Shown here: positions 1 through 6,351 of the stretch, piece by piece | Layout: the number at the start of each line of letters is the position of its first letter | How positions within the stretch are numbered: the first letter of the stretch is position 1 | Assembly: GCF_937877005.1 (NCBI RefSeq) | Contig: NZ_CALEFV010000060.1 | Location: 1-13,803 of the forward strand | Length of the DNA: 13,803 nt | Direction of reading: 5' to 3' | Source: an uncultured Fibrobacter sp. | GTDB lineage: Bacteria > Fibrobacterota > Fibrobacteria > Fibrobacterales > Fibrobacteraceae | Made by a program: the position numbers and the translations under genes | The notes under the pieces: generated by a model | What the model was told of the DNA's origin: nothing | Database searches by the model: none | The model's input: the letters and a program-made list of their open reading frames with translations, nothing else

Positions 1-44
1 TTGTGACGCTTGCCGAAACGAGCGAGACGGATAACGGTTGCCAT
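1..44 (-). CDS. rpsP: 30S ribosomal protein S16, first 14 codons only
   Basis: Read on the minus strand from the ATG at 44-42, the sequence encodes MATVIRLARFGKRHK up to the window edge (the last residue is partial). This is the highly conserved N-terminus of ribosomal protein S16, a small-subunit assembly protein. A purine-rich ribosome-binding site (AAGAAAGAGG) ends about five bases before the ATG. The gene runs out of the left edge, so about 80% of it is not visible. In many bacteria rpsP lies directly downstream of ffh on the same strand. Here ffh is also on the minus strand and upstream, but a plus-strand diguanylate cyclase gene separates them, so rpsP needs its own promoter, and one is visible at 112-140. 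Confidence 0.88.
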   Translation of the reverse strand, partial: MATVIRLARFGKRH

Positions 45-64
45 TTTAACCTCTTTCTTGTTGT

Positions 65-84
65 ATTTCCTTTTTAGAGGAAAT
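65..84 (-). promoter_or_regulatory. hairpin in the rpsP leader
   Basis: A perfect 7-bp inverted repeat (ATTTCCT at 65-71, AGGAAAT at 78-84) with a 6-base loop lies between the predicted rpsP promoter and the ribosome-binding site. It would be transcribed in the roughly 60-base leader. It may be a structural or regulatory element of the ribosomal-protein operon, or chance in AT-rich DNA. No T-run follows it in the direction of transcription, so it does not look like a terminator. Confidence 0.35.
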
Positions 85-111
85 TTGGGGTTGTTTGTTG
101 TTTTGCGGGGT

Positions 112-140
112 AATATAGAAATAAATCTCTTGTGTGTAAA
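112..140 (-). promoter_or_regulatory. sigma-70-type promoter for rpsP
   Basis: On the minus strand, TTTACA (140-135) and TATATT (117-112) are separated by exactly 17 bases, a near-consensus housekeeping promoter. Transcription would start around 105 and give a leader of about 60 bases before the rpsP ATG at 44. The rest of the 45-370 interval holds AT-rich sequence and the upstream region of the divergent cyclase. I see no convincing gene in it. Confidence 0.6.
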
Positions 141-370
141 GGACGGGATGTAAAAAAAATCCGTTCTTTACAAATAAAGTAACTGTTGGAAAGTGGAAAA
201 ATGGCGAAATTTAGCTTAAAATGGTGAAAAATTGGATGTGTGACGGGTCGACTCGGCTCCATGTCGATTGGGATGCCTGCAAAAACACTTAAAAACATTA
301 CAATATTCTTACAATGTGACATGATTGGGCTTTTTTTATTGTATTTTTCAAAAAAAACGGAGTTCCTTTC

Positions 371-1696
371 TTGATCGACAAAAGCATGTCCTTGCCATTG
401 GGGCGAATTGCTGCAGCGCTATCGTTGGATTACGAGTGCGTTTTCTTTGTCGATATTGATTCGGATGACTATTCCATGTATGCTTTCCGCGGAAAGCACA
501 AGGACTTGGATATTTACAATAGTGGTGATTTCTGGGGGGATACCCGGAAAAATTTACAGGTGCTTATTTTCGAAGAAGACAAACCGTCTTTTGCAAGTGC
601 GTTCAATAAGCAAACTCTTCTGGACGCGACGGCGACCGGTAACCCGTTCGCGATGAAGTATCGGCTTGTCATTGATTCCAAACCTGTTTGGTTCTCGCTT
701 AAGGCGGTGGCCGATACCGCCAGTGGCAGGAGATTCTGGGTCATAGGAATATCCAATATCGATGAACAGGAGCGAGCTGAGCAGGAACTGAGAAGACAGG
801 CGGATAAGGGGGTGACCTATAGCCGTATCGTGATGGCTTTAGCGGAGCATTATACCAGCCTCTACCTTGTGAATTTGGAAACGGAACATTTTGCGCAATA
901 CAAGGCGAATCATCAGTATCGTGAACTGCGCATGGCAATGGAGGGCGATAACTTTTTTGCACAGCTGCAAGAAGATGCCAAGCGCGTCATTTATCAGGAA
1001 GATCTGGCCTTGGTTAGTGCTGCGTTGCGAAGGGATGTTCTTCTGAAGGAAATCGATGAGAACGGAGTTTTTTCCTTTACATATCGTCTCATGATGTCTT
1101 CGCGCCCTGTCTATGTGAACTTGAATGCGGTCTATGCCGATGCGAACCATATTATTTTGAGCGTGACAAATGTCGATGCTCGCGTTCGTAGAGAGATTGA
1201 AATCAAAAGGGCTCTCGGCGAAGCGCTGGCGAAGTCCCGTCATGACGACTTGACGGGTATCCGCAACAAGAATGCGTTCGGGGAATTCGAGGAGGGGCTG
1301 GATCGGCAGATTAAATCTGGTGAAGTCCATCAATTTGCGATAGCGATCTGCGATGTGAACGGTTTGAAGACCGTGAACGATACGCAGGGCCATAAGGCTG
1401 GAGATGCATACATTCAGGCGGCATCGCGCCTTGTCTGCGAAACCTTCAAGCATAGCCCGGTATTCCGTATCGGTGGAGACGAATTCGTGGCCATTTTGCG
1501 CGGCAGCGATTATGAATGCCGCGACGAACTCGAAAGGTCCCTAGATGAGACTTCTGTTCAGAACTATGCCAACGGCAAAGTCAGTATCGCCTGCGGAATA
1601 TGCGAATTCCGGGAAGGCGATACTTGCTCTGGCGACGTTTTTAAGCGCGCTGACAAGTTGATGTACGAAAAGAAAAACTGGATGAAAAAGGTATAG
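371..1696 (+). CDS. diguanylate cyclase with two PAS-like sensor domains and GGDEF
   Basis: The C-terminal half (about residues 285-441) is a GGDEF domain, which makes cyclic di-GMP from two GTP. Visible motifs are DDLTGIRNKNAF (292-303), DVNGLKTVNDTQGHKAGD (328-345) and an intact GGDEF at 368-372. The residues just before it (KHSP) lack the RxxD inhibitory site, so product feedback is probably absent. The N-terminus holds two similar PAS-like units (about 12-132 and 148-272); both contain a YRL-x(5)-PV segment and end in a V/I-S/T-N-[IV]-D pattern, as expected of a duplication. No membrane helix is seen, so it should be cytosolic. The start is TTG at 371, chosen because GGAG at 359-362 is 8 bases upstream; an ATG at 386 is the alternative. 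It is convergent with ffh (25-base gap) and has no EAL domain or partner gene nearby. The ligand is unknown. Confidence 0.88.
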   Translation: MIDKSMSLPLGRIAAALSLDYECVFFVDIDSDDYSMYAFRGKHKDLDIYNSGDFWGDTRKNLQVLIFEEDKPSFASAFNKQTLLDATATGNPFAMKYRLVIDSKPVWFSLKAVADTASGRRFWVIGISNIDEQERAEQELRRQADKGVTYSRIVMALAEHYTSLYLVNLETEHFAQYKANHQYRELRMAMEGDNFFAQLQEDAKRVIYQEDLALVSAALRRDVLLKEIDENGVFSFTYRLMMSSRPVYVNLNAVYADANHIILSVTNVDARVRREIEIKRALGEALAKSRHDDLTGIRNKNAFGEFEEGLDRQIKSGEVHQFAIAICDVNGLKTVNDTQGHKAGDAYIQAASRLVCETFKHSPVFRIGGDEFVAILRGSDYECRDELERSLDETSVQNYANGKVSIACGICEFREGDTCSGDVFKRADKLMYEKKNWMKKV

Positions 1697-1721
1697 CACC
1701 TTGCCTGCTTACGGATAAGTC

Positions 1722-3086
1722 CTATTTCTTCTTCTTTTTCTTCTTGTCTTTCGGCGGCGTGTAGTTGCTGCCAACTGTTCCGCCGTTGTTCTGCTTGCGG
1801 GCCATGTCGCCGACCTTCTTGAACATTTCCTTCATGGTTTCGTACTGCTTGAGCACGGCGTTCACGCGACCGATTTCGGTGCCGGAACCCTTGGCCACGC
1901 GTGCCTTGCGGCTGCCGTCCAGAATCTGCGGCTTCTTGCGTTCCTTCGGGGTCATGGAGCTGAGTACGGCTTCCACATAGACCAGTTCCTTTTCGTCAAT
2001 CTGGTCGATGGGGAGCTTGTTCAGGCCAGGAATCAGGCTCAGAATGTCCTTGATGCGGCCGAGCTTCTTGATGGTGCGCAGCTGGTTCAGGAAGTCGTTC
2101 AGGTCGAAGGTGTTGTTGAGAATCTTCTTCTTCAGGTCCTTCGCGTCTTTTTCGTCGATGACCTGCTGGGCTTTTTCCACGAGGCTCACCACGTCGCCCA
2201 TGCCAAGTATTCGGCTTGCCATACGGTCGGGGTGGAACAGTTCAATTTCGGGGAGCTTTTCACCGACACCGATAAAGCAGATGGGTACCCCCGTCATCTT
2301 CTTGATGCTGAGTGCTGCACCGCCGCGGCTGTCACCGTCCATCTTCGAGAGACAGACTCCCGTAAAGTTCAGTCGCTGCCAGAAGGTTTCTGCCACGTTG
2401 ACTGCTTCCTGGCCGATCATCGCGTCGGCAACAAAAAGGATTTCATCAGGGTGGACGGCGTCCTTCGCCTTCTCCAGTTCCTGCATCAGTTCTTCGTCGA
2501 CTTGCAGGCGGCCTGCGGTATCGTAAATGACCAGGTCGAAGCCGTTGTCCTTGGCGTACTGGTAGCCGTGCTTGATGATTTCGACCGGGTCGCCTTGGCC
2601 TTCGTCGTACACGGGAATGCCAATGGATTTACCCAGCACCTGCAGCTGCTTGATTGCGGCGGGGCGGTACACGTCGGCTGCCACCAGGGGGGGCTTTCTC
2701 TTTTTCTTGCTGCGCATCCACAGGGCAATCTTGCCGGCGAAAGTCGTCTTGCCGGACCCCTGGAGACCTGCCATCATGATGCCGACTGGAGCGGGGCCGG
2801 AAAGGTTGATTTCCTTGGTCTCGCCACCCATGACGGCCACGAGCTCGTCGTGGATAATCTTGACAATCTGCTGACCGGGCGTCACCGAGTTTAGGACTTC
2901 GGAGCCCAGGGCCTTTTCCTTGACGGCTTTCACGAAGTCGCGGGTCACGTTGAAGTTCACGTCGGCTTCGAGGAATGCGCGGCGCACTTCGCGTAACGAT
3001 TCGGCGACATTTTCTTCGGTGAGTTTGCCCTGCCCGCGCAGGTTCTTGAGGGTAGATTCTAGAGAGTCTGTCAGCTGTGAAAACAT
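1722..3086 (-). CDS. ffh: signal recognition particle GTPase Ffh (SRP54)
   Basis: This 454-aa protein matches bacterial Ffh in length and layout: N domain (about 1-90), G domain (95-295) and M domain (325-430). GTPase motifs are GLQGSGKTT (108-116), DVYRPAA (138-144), DTAGR (189-193) and SKMDGDSRGG (247-256). It binds 4.5S/SRP RNA and signal sequences of nascent chains and docks with FtsY to deliver membrane and exported proteins. The M-domain landmarks MTPKERKKP and GSRKARVAKGSG are present, but the finger loop (about 340-360) carries Leu/Ile where E. coli has Met. The protein ends in an uninterrupted run of seven lysines, seen as a CTT-rich stretch near 1722-1750. No clear Shine-Dalgarno sequence precedes the ATG; a TAAATTT box lies 8 bases before it. 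Confidence 0.97.
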   Translation of the reverse strand: MFSQLTDSLESTLKNLRGQGKLTEENVAESLREVRRAFLEADVNFNVTRDFVKAVKEKALGSEVLNSVTPGQQIVKIIHDELVAVMGGETKEINLSGPAPVGIMMAGLQGSGKTTFAGKIALWMRSKKKRKPPLVAADVYRPAAIKQLQVLGKSIGIPVYDEGQGDPVEIIKHGYQYAKDNGFDLVIYDTAGRLQVDEELMQELEKAKDAVHPDEILFVADAMIGQEAVNVAETFWQRLNFTGVCLSKMDGDSRGGAALSIKKMTGVPICFIGVGEKLPEIELFHPDRMASRILGMGDVVSLVEKAQQVIDEKDAKDLKKKILNNTFDLNDFLNQLRTIKKLGRIKDILSLIPGLNKLPIDQIDEKELVYVEAVLSSMTPKERKKPQILDGSRKARVAKGSGTEIGRVNAVLKQYETMKEMFKKVGDMARKQNNGGTVGSNYTPPKDKKKKKKK

Positions 3087-3129
3087 AATGGGTCAAATTT
3101 AGCATTTTTTTTTATATTTGTCCCCCGCT
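3087..3129. promoter_or_regulatory. short divergent promoter region between ffh and the MATE gene
   Basis: Only 43 bases separate the two start codons. On the plus strand TATATTT (3113-3119) lies 10 bases before the MATE ATG at 3130. On the minus strand TAAATTT (3101-3095) lies 8 bases before the ffh ATG at 3086. Neither gene has a recognisable Shine-Dalgarno sequence. If these are -10 elements, both mRNAs would start within a few bases of the start codon. There are no good -35 matches. The promoter role is inferred. Confidence 0.45.
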
Positions 3130-4539
3130 ATGGTCGATGCGATACTCAATAAGTTCTATAGGCCGTCCAGATTCAAGAAAAATGGTGATGTGAAGGATGT
3201 ACTCGTGGTGGCACTTCCCATGCTCCTGTCGATGTCTTTCGACACCATCATGACTTTTATCGATCGTCTGTTCCTCTCGAAGCTCGGACCTGCCGAAATG
3301 AACGCTGCGCTGGGGGCGGGAGCGGTGCAGCTTGCGCTCACTATGTTCTTTACGGGGGCAATCAGCTACACGACTGCCATGGTGGCGCAACGCCTAGGTG
3401 GCAAAAAACGCTGGGATTGCGGTCGCGTGTTCATGCAGGCTGTTTATCTGTCGCTTGCATCGGTGCCGCTTCTGTACCTCACGATCCCGCTGGGACATTT
3501 GGTTTTTGGAATGGAACATCTGCCGGTGGACCAGTTGCAGTACCAAAAGACCTACTTTAACATTCTGATGTTCGGCGGAATCATTAACCTGGTTCGTAAT
3601 GCGGCCCCGTGTTTCTTTAGCGGTATCGGCGAAACCAAGATTGTGATGAAGGCGGCCTTTGTTGGCATGATTGTCAACGTAGTCTGTAACTTCTTCTTGA
3701 TTTACGGATGCGGTCCGATTCCCGCGCTGGGCGTGGCGGGCGCTGCTTACGGAACCTTGATTGGAAACTTGGTTTCGACGGTAATTTTGTTCGCAAAATT
3801 CTTCGGCAAGAATTGCCACGAGCGTTTCCGCACCCGTTATGCGTTTGCGTTTAGCTGGCCCTTGACCAAGGAACTGCTGCAGAAGGGAATTCCCTCGGGA
3901 GTCGAAATGTGCCTGAACATGACGGCGTTCCAGCTTTTGATTCTGATGTTCCATGCGCTTGGTCCCGAAGCGGCTACGGCGTCTTCGGTGATGTTCAACT
4001 GGGATATGGTTGCCTATGTTCCTCTGATGGGTCTAGAGGTGGCTTCGACGAGTCTTGTCGGCCGCTATGTAGGCGCAAGGCAGGGTGCTGCCGCGAACCG
4101 TTCCACTATTTCGGGACTTCGGCTTGGGTGGGGCTATTCCGCCATTATCGGGATATTGTTCATTTTCTTGCCAGGTCTTTTGACCGATATATTTAGGCCG
4201 GATTCCAATGCGACGGCATCGGCGATTGCCATCTTTGAAACAGCCCGACCCATGAGCCTGTTCATGTTGCGTTTGGCGGCCCTTTATATTTTTGTTGAAG
4301 TGCTCCTAGTCATTTATGCCGGCGCGCTTCGCGGAGCGGGAGATACCTTGTGGGTCATGTTTGCCAGTGCCATCATGAACTGGTGCGTGGCCGGTGCTCT
4401 CTATGTTTCGGCTTACGTTTTCCATCTTCCTGCGCATTATGCCTGGATTACGGTGGTGGCCGTTTATAGCACCGCACCGCTCTTGTTCTGGTTCCGCTGG
4501 AAAAGCGGAAAATGGCGCAAGCACCTACTCGATAGGTGA
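3130..4539 (+). CDS. MATE-family multidrug/toxin efflux transporter
   Basis: This 469-aa, highly hydrophobic protein has about twelve predicted membrane helices, the usual MATE length and topology. It opens with a basic stretch and then a PMLLSMSFDTIMTFIDRLFL segment resembling the first helix of MatE proteins. The internal duplication typical of the family is plausible: N-lobe to about residue 230, and a second lobe from about 235 with KGIPSGVEMCLN. Family members export cationic drugs or metabolites using a sodium or proton gradient; the substrate cannot be read from the sequence. I chose the ATG at 3130 over the in-frame TTG at 3118, because TTG overlaps the TATATTT box and neither has a Shine-Dalgarno sequence. 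It is divergent from ffh and ends within a terminator hairpin. Confidence 0.88.
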   Translation: MVDAILNKFYRPSRFKKNGDVKDVLVVALPMLLSMSFDTIMTFIDRLFLSKLGPAEMNAALGAGAVQLALTMFFTGAISYTTAMVAQRLGGKKRWDCGRVFMQAVYLSLASVPLLYLTIPLGHLVFGMEHLPVDQLQYQKTYFNILMFGGIINLVRNAAPCFFSGIGETKIVMKAAFVGMIVNVVCNFFLIYGCGPIPALGVAGAAYGTLIGNLVSTVILFAKFFGKNCHERFRTRYAFAFSWPLTKELLQKGIPSGVEMCLNMTAFQLLILMFHALGPEAATASSVMFNWDMVAYVPLMGLEVASTSLVGRYVGARQGAAANRSTISGLRLGWGYSAIIGILFIFLPGLLTDIFRPDSNATASAIAIFETARPMSLFMLRLAALYIFVEVLLVIYAGALRGAGDTLWVMFASAIMNWCVAGALYVSAYVFHLPAHYAWITVVAVYSTAPLLFWFRWKSGKWRKHLLDR

Positions 4540-4550
4540 GCGCCATTTTT
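4509..4550. terminator. strong bidirectional intrinsic terminator overlapping the MATE stop codon
   Basis: A two-tier hairpin: AAAATGGCGC (4509-4518) pairs with GCGCCATTTT (4540-4549), and inside it CACCTA (4522-4527) pairs with TAGGTG (4533-4538) around the loop CTCGA. A T-run (4546-4550) follows on the plus strand, and the A-run at 4509-4512 gives the same on the minus strand. It can therefore end the MATE transcript and the minus-strand transcript arriving from 4569. The last nine sense codons and the TGA (4537-4539) of the MATE gene lie inside the stem-loop. Confidence 0.85.
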
Positions 4551-4568
4551 GTCATTTAGACATTTGGT

Positions 4569-4793
4569 TTACTGTTGGATATTGAACATCGGGATCATCT
4601 TGTCGTTCCCGTTGACCTGCGGAAGTTTTCCGTCCCATTTTTCGATCCATTTTAGCATCAGGTATTCTACATTGAGCGGATCCACGTGGTAGTTGACATT
4701 TGTTCCGACAAAAACGGTCTGCAAGTCCTTGGAACCGGATTCAATCTTGACATTCTCGAGCTGCGTGCTGACGGGAATGCTTTTTAGGGAAAA
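4569..4793 (-). pseudogene. 3' remnant of an unidentified gene
   Basis: Directly after the stop codon of the FliB-like gene, and in the same frame, the minus strand stays open for 74 codons to a TAA at 4571-4569. The deduced residues look protein-like (for example TVFVGTNVNYHVDP, LKWIEKWDGKLPQ, ending MFNIQQ), and the terminator hairpin follows. No ATG with a ribosome-binding site begins it; the only ATGs are near the end. The FliB-like protein already has a normal family C-terminus, so this is more likely the tail of a different gene that lost its 5' part than a read-through extension. I do not recognise the family. A short gene starting at a TTG inside it cannot be excluded. Confidence 0.5.
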
Positions 4794-5771
4794 TTAGCCT
4801 AATCCATTCTCTCCGTCTAGAATGGATGTTAGAAAATCCATGTTTTCTTCGGAATACTCCAGTTGCTTGGAAAGAATCTTGATTGCGTCAATCTTGATGC
4901 GTCCCGTTTGGTCTAGTGTGGAAAAGTCGCCTGCGAGTTCTTGCGTAAAGAAACGGGCTACATTCCAAAAGAATAGCGCAAATAGAAGCCGCCCCTGCTC
5001 GCGTCCGTCGTAGAGACTCTTGGCATAATGGCGGTAAAGAAGATATGTCAACAAGCGTGAACTGTCGTTTTCTGAGAAAAAGCCTTGATCAAGGGAGGGC
5101 GCAGCTTGGTCAAGGCGGCTCTTGATGCGTGAAAGTGCCCTGTCCCAGGCGGGGCCGTAGCTTTCGGTCTTGGCGAGAGCCTCTATCATGTCGTGAATGC
5201 TTTCAAATGGCGTGAACGGGTTCTCGTTGGTGACGCCGAAAACTTCATATAGTCTATTGCCGAACGAAACGGACTCGTTGGCGAGAATATTAAATAGGTG
5301 ATTCCGAGTCCATAAAACTTCATCCCGAATTTCGGCGTCGTCTTCGCTGAGCTCATCTTCGGGTTCGTCGCATTCTTCGCTTGTAAAGGTGAGTGGGCCG
5401 TCACCGGCTAGCAACAGCCTTGTCGCTTCTTCGCAGCAGAGTCCGATTCCGCGTTCCATGATGTCGCCATACACCTCGACAAACCGTGGATGCTCCCGGC
5501 AGATGTCGCAGAGGGCGTCTTTGCCGAGGTTCGTGTATATCTCGCAGAGATTTTCCTTGTCTAGAAAGGGGCAACGGTCGTGGGGAAGCAATTTGAAATG
5601 ACCGTCCTCGATGTTTTCGCGCAACTTGTCGCCGAATATGCCAGCCACCTTGCGATAAGTTTCCTGGGAATCCTTGTCTATGTCGATTTCCCAACCGACA
5701 CAACAGGTGTCGGTGCATTGCGCGGCGATGCACTTAAATTTGTCATAGAAATCCGGCTTATGCAGAATCAT
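4794..5771 (-). CDS. FliB-like cysteine-cluster protein (flagellin lysine N-methylase family)
   Basis: This 325-aa protein has the cysteine layout of the FliB / YkgJ-type family: C14-x4-C19-x3-CC (23-24) followed by VGWEIDID, then C67, C76, C88, C91 (CPFLDKENLC ... LCDICREHPRF) and C112-C113 (GLCCEEATRLLL). The C-terminal EYSEENMDFL resembles the usual end of the family. The cysteines probably bind a metal or iron-sulfur cluster. In Salmonella, FliB methylates flagellin lysines, but many homologues occur in bacteria without flagella, so the substrate here is unknown and no flagellar gene is visible. It starts 4 bases after the 85-aa gene and is almost certainly co-transcribed. A mid-protein acidic stretch (about 134-147) is notable. 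Confident for family, not for function. Confidence 0.8.
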   Translation of the reverse strand: MILHKPDFYDKFKCIAAQCTDTCCVGWEIDIDKDSQETYRKVAGIFGDKLRENIEDGHFKLLPHDRCPFLDKENLCEIYTNLGKDALCDICREHPRFVEVYGDIMERGIGLCCEEATRLLLAGDGPLTFTSEECDEPEDELSEDDAEIRDEVLWTRNHLFNILANESVSFGNRLYEVFGVTNENPFTPFESIHDMIEALAKTESYGPAWDRALSRIKSRLDQAAPSLDQGFFSENDSSRLLTYLLYRHYAKSLYDGREQGRLLFALFFWNVARFFTQELAGDFSTLDQTGRIKIDAIKILSKQLEYSEENMDFLTSILDGENGLG

Positions 5772-5775
5772 TTTG

Positions 5776-6033
5776 CTAATTGGCCGGCCTTGTCCCGGTG
5801 CGCTTTCCCTTCATGTCCCAGGTGTAGATAAAGCTGTTGTTTTTTGAGGTAAAACCCTTGCTTGACACGCTCTTGATTGTGCCGATTTCCTTTACGCTCA
5901 TGGTCTTGTAACGGCTGCCCTTTTCGTTGTAGAGGTAGTACCAGTCACCATTCTTTTCGATATCTGCGATTTCGGCGAAAGCGCTTGCGCAAAGAAGGAG
6001 AAGAATCCAGGTTATGGTCGATATTTTTTTCAT
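5776..6033 (-). CDS. small exported protein with two beta-hairpin-like repeats
   Basis: This 85-aa protein begins MKKISTITWILLLLCASAFA, a clear Sec signal peptide with likely cleavage after AFA, leaving about 65 residues outside the cytoplasm. The mature part holds two related units, DWYYLYNEKGSRYKT and SFIYTWDMKGKRTGT, which share an aromatic-x-Y-x(2)-[ND]-x-K-G-x-R-x(2)-T pattern. Short repeats of this kind occur in small secreted or cell-surface proteins of Fibrobacteres and Bacteroidetes. AAAGG lies about 7 bases before the ATG. It sits between the 75-aa gene (21-base gap) and the FliB-like gene (4-base gap). The role is unknown. It could be a substrate or partner of the neighbouring enzyme, but that is only inferred from context. 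Confidence 0.75.
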   Translation of the reverse strand: MKKISTITWILLLLCASAFAEIADIEKNGDWYYLYNEKGSRYKTMSVKEIGTIKSVSSKGFTSKNNSFIYTWDMKGKRTGTRPAN

Positions 6034-6054
6034 GAACGGACCTTTGTTGGTTGT

Positions 6055-6282
6055 TTATCTTGTTTTTTTTATTTCTGCCCAGTTGTCACTTTCTGTTTCA
6101 AAGTCTGCATAGGCATCGACTTCATTTAACACCGCACTTAGACTTGCATTGAAAAGGTTCCTATTATAAATGTCTAGTAATTTCATCGCAACATCGAGTC
6201 TTTGCAATCTTTGAAGTGCATCGTATTTTTCGGCTAAAAGGCCTAATGTTTGGTTAATTTTTTCCAGTTCTTCACTTTCCAT
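6055..6282 (-). CDS. 75-aa hypothetical protein, first gene of the FliB-like operon
   Basis: This is a small acidic protein with a charged, probably helical N-terminal half (MESEELEKINQTLGLLAEKYDALQ...) and a C-terminus rich in Asp/Glu that ends in basic residues. It has no signal peptide, membrane segment or recognisable motif, and I do not recognise the family. Its reality is supported by an excellent ribosome-binding site (AGGAG about 6 bases before the ATG), a promoter-like box and inverted repeat just upstream, and tight spacing to two downstream genes. A small adaptor or regulator would fit the coiled-coil-like helix, but nothing in the sequence proves this. Confidence 0.65.
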   Translation of the reverse strand: MESEELEKINQTLGLLAEKYDALQRLQRLDVAMKLLDIYNRNLFNASLSAVLNEVDAYADFETESDNWAEIKKTR

Positions 6283-6298
6283 ATTGCACTCCTATGTT

Positions 6299-6327
6299 TT
6301 TAGGTTGTCTACCTAAATGAATCTATA
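6299..6327 (-). promoter_or_regulatory. promoter-like box and inverted repeat (possible operator) before the 75-aa gene
   Basis: A perfect 7-bp inverted repeat, TTTAGGT (6299-6305) and ACCTAAA (6311-6317) around TGTCT, lies 16 bases upstream of the start codon. On the minus strand a TATAGA box (6327-6322) lies just before it, so the repeat would cover the transcription start. This position suits a repressor operator or a 5'-end hairpin. No T-run follows, so it is not a terminator. The -35 region is weak. Confidence 0.45.
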
Positions 6328-6351
6328 ATTATTTTTTTATTAAGGAAAAAT

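Noticed and set aside
74..322. Minus-strand open frame of 82 codons before the cyclase
   Set aside because: It covers the rpsP promoter, has no ribosome-binding site and low-complexity translation.
839..1453. Minus-strand open frame of 204 codons within the cyclase gene
   Set aside because: It is antisense to a clear PAS/GGDEF coding region and has no motif of its own.
1722..1750. Microsatellite-like CTT run
   Set aside because: It encodes the lysine tail of Ffh; basic C-terminal tails are common in this family.
2232..2894. Plus-strand open frame of 220 codons opposite ffh
   Set aside because: It is a shadow of the ffh G domain; the translation shows no family features.
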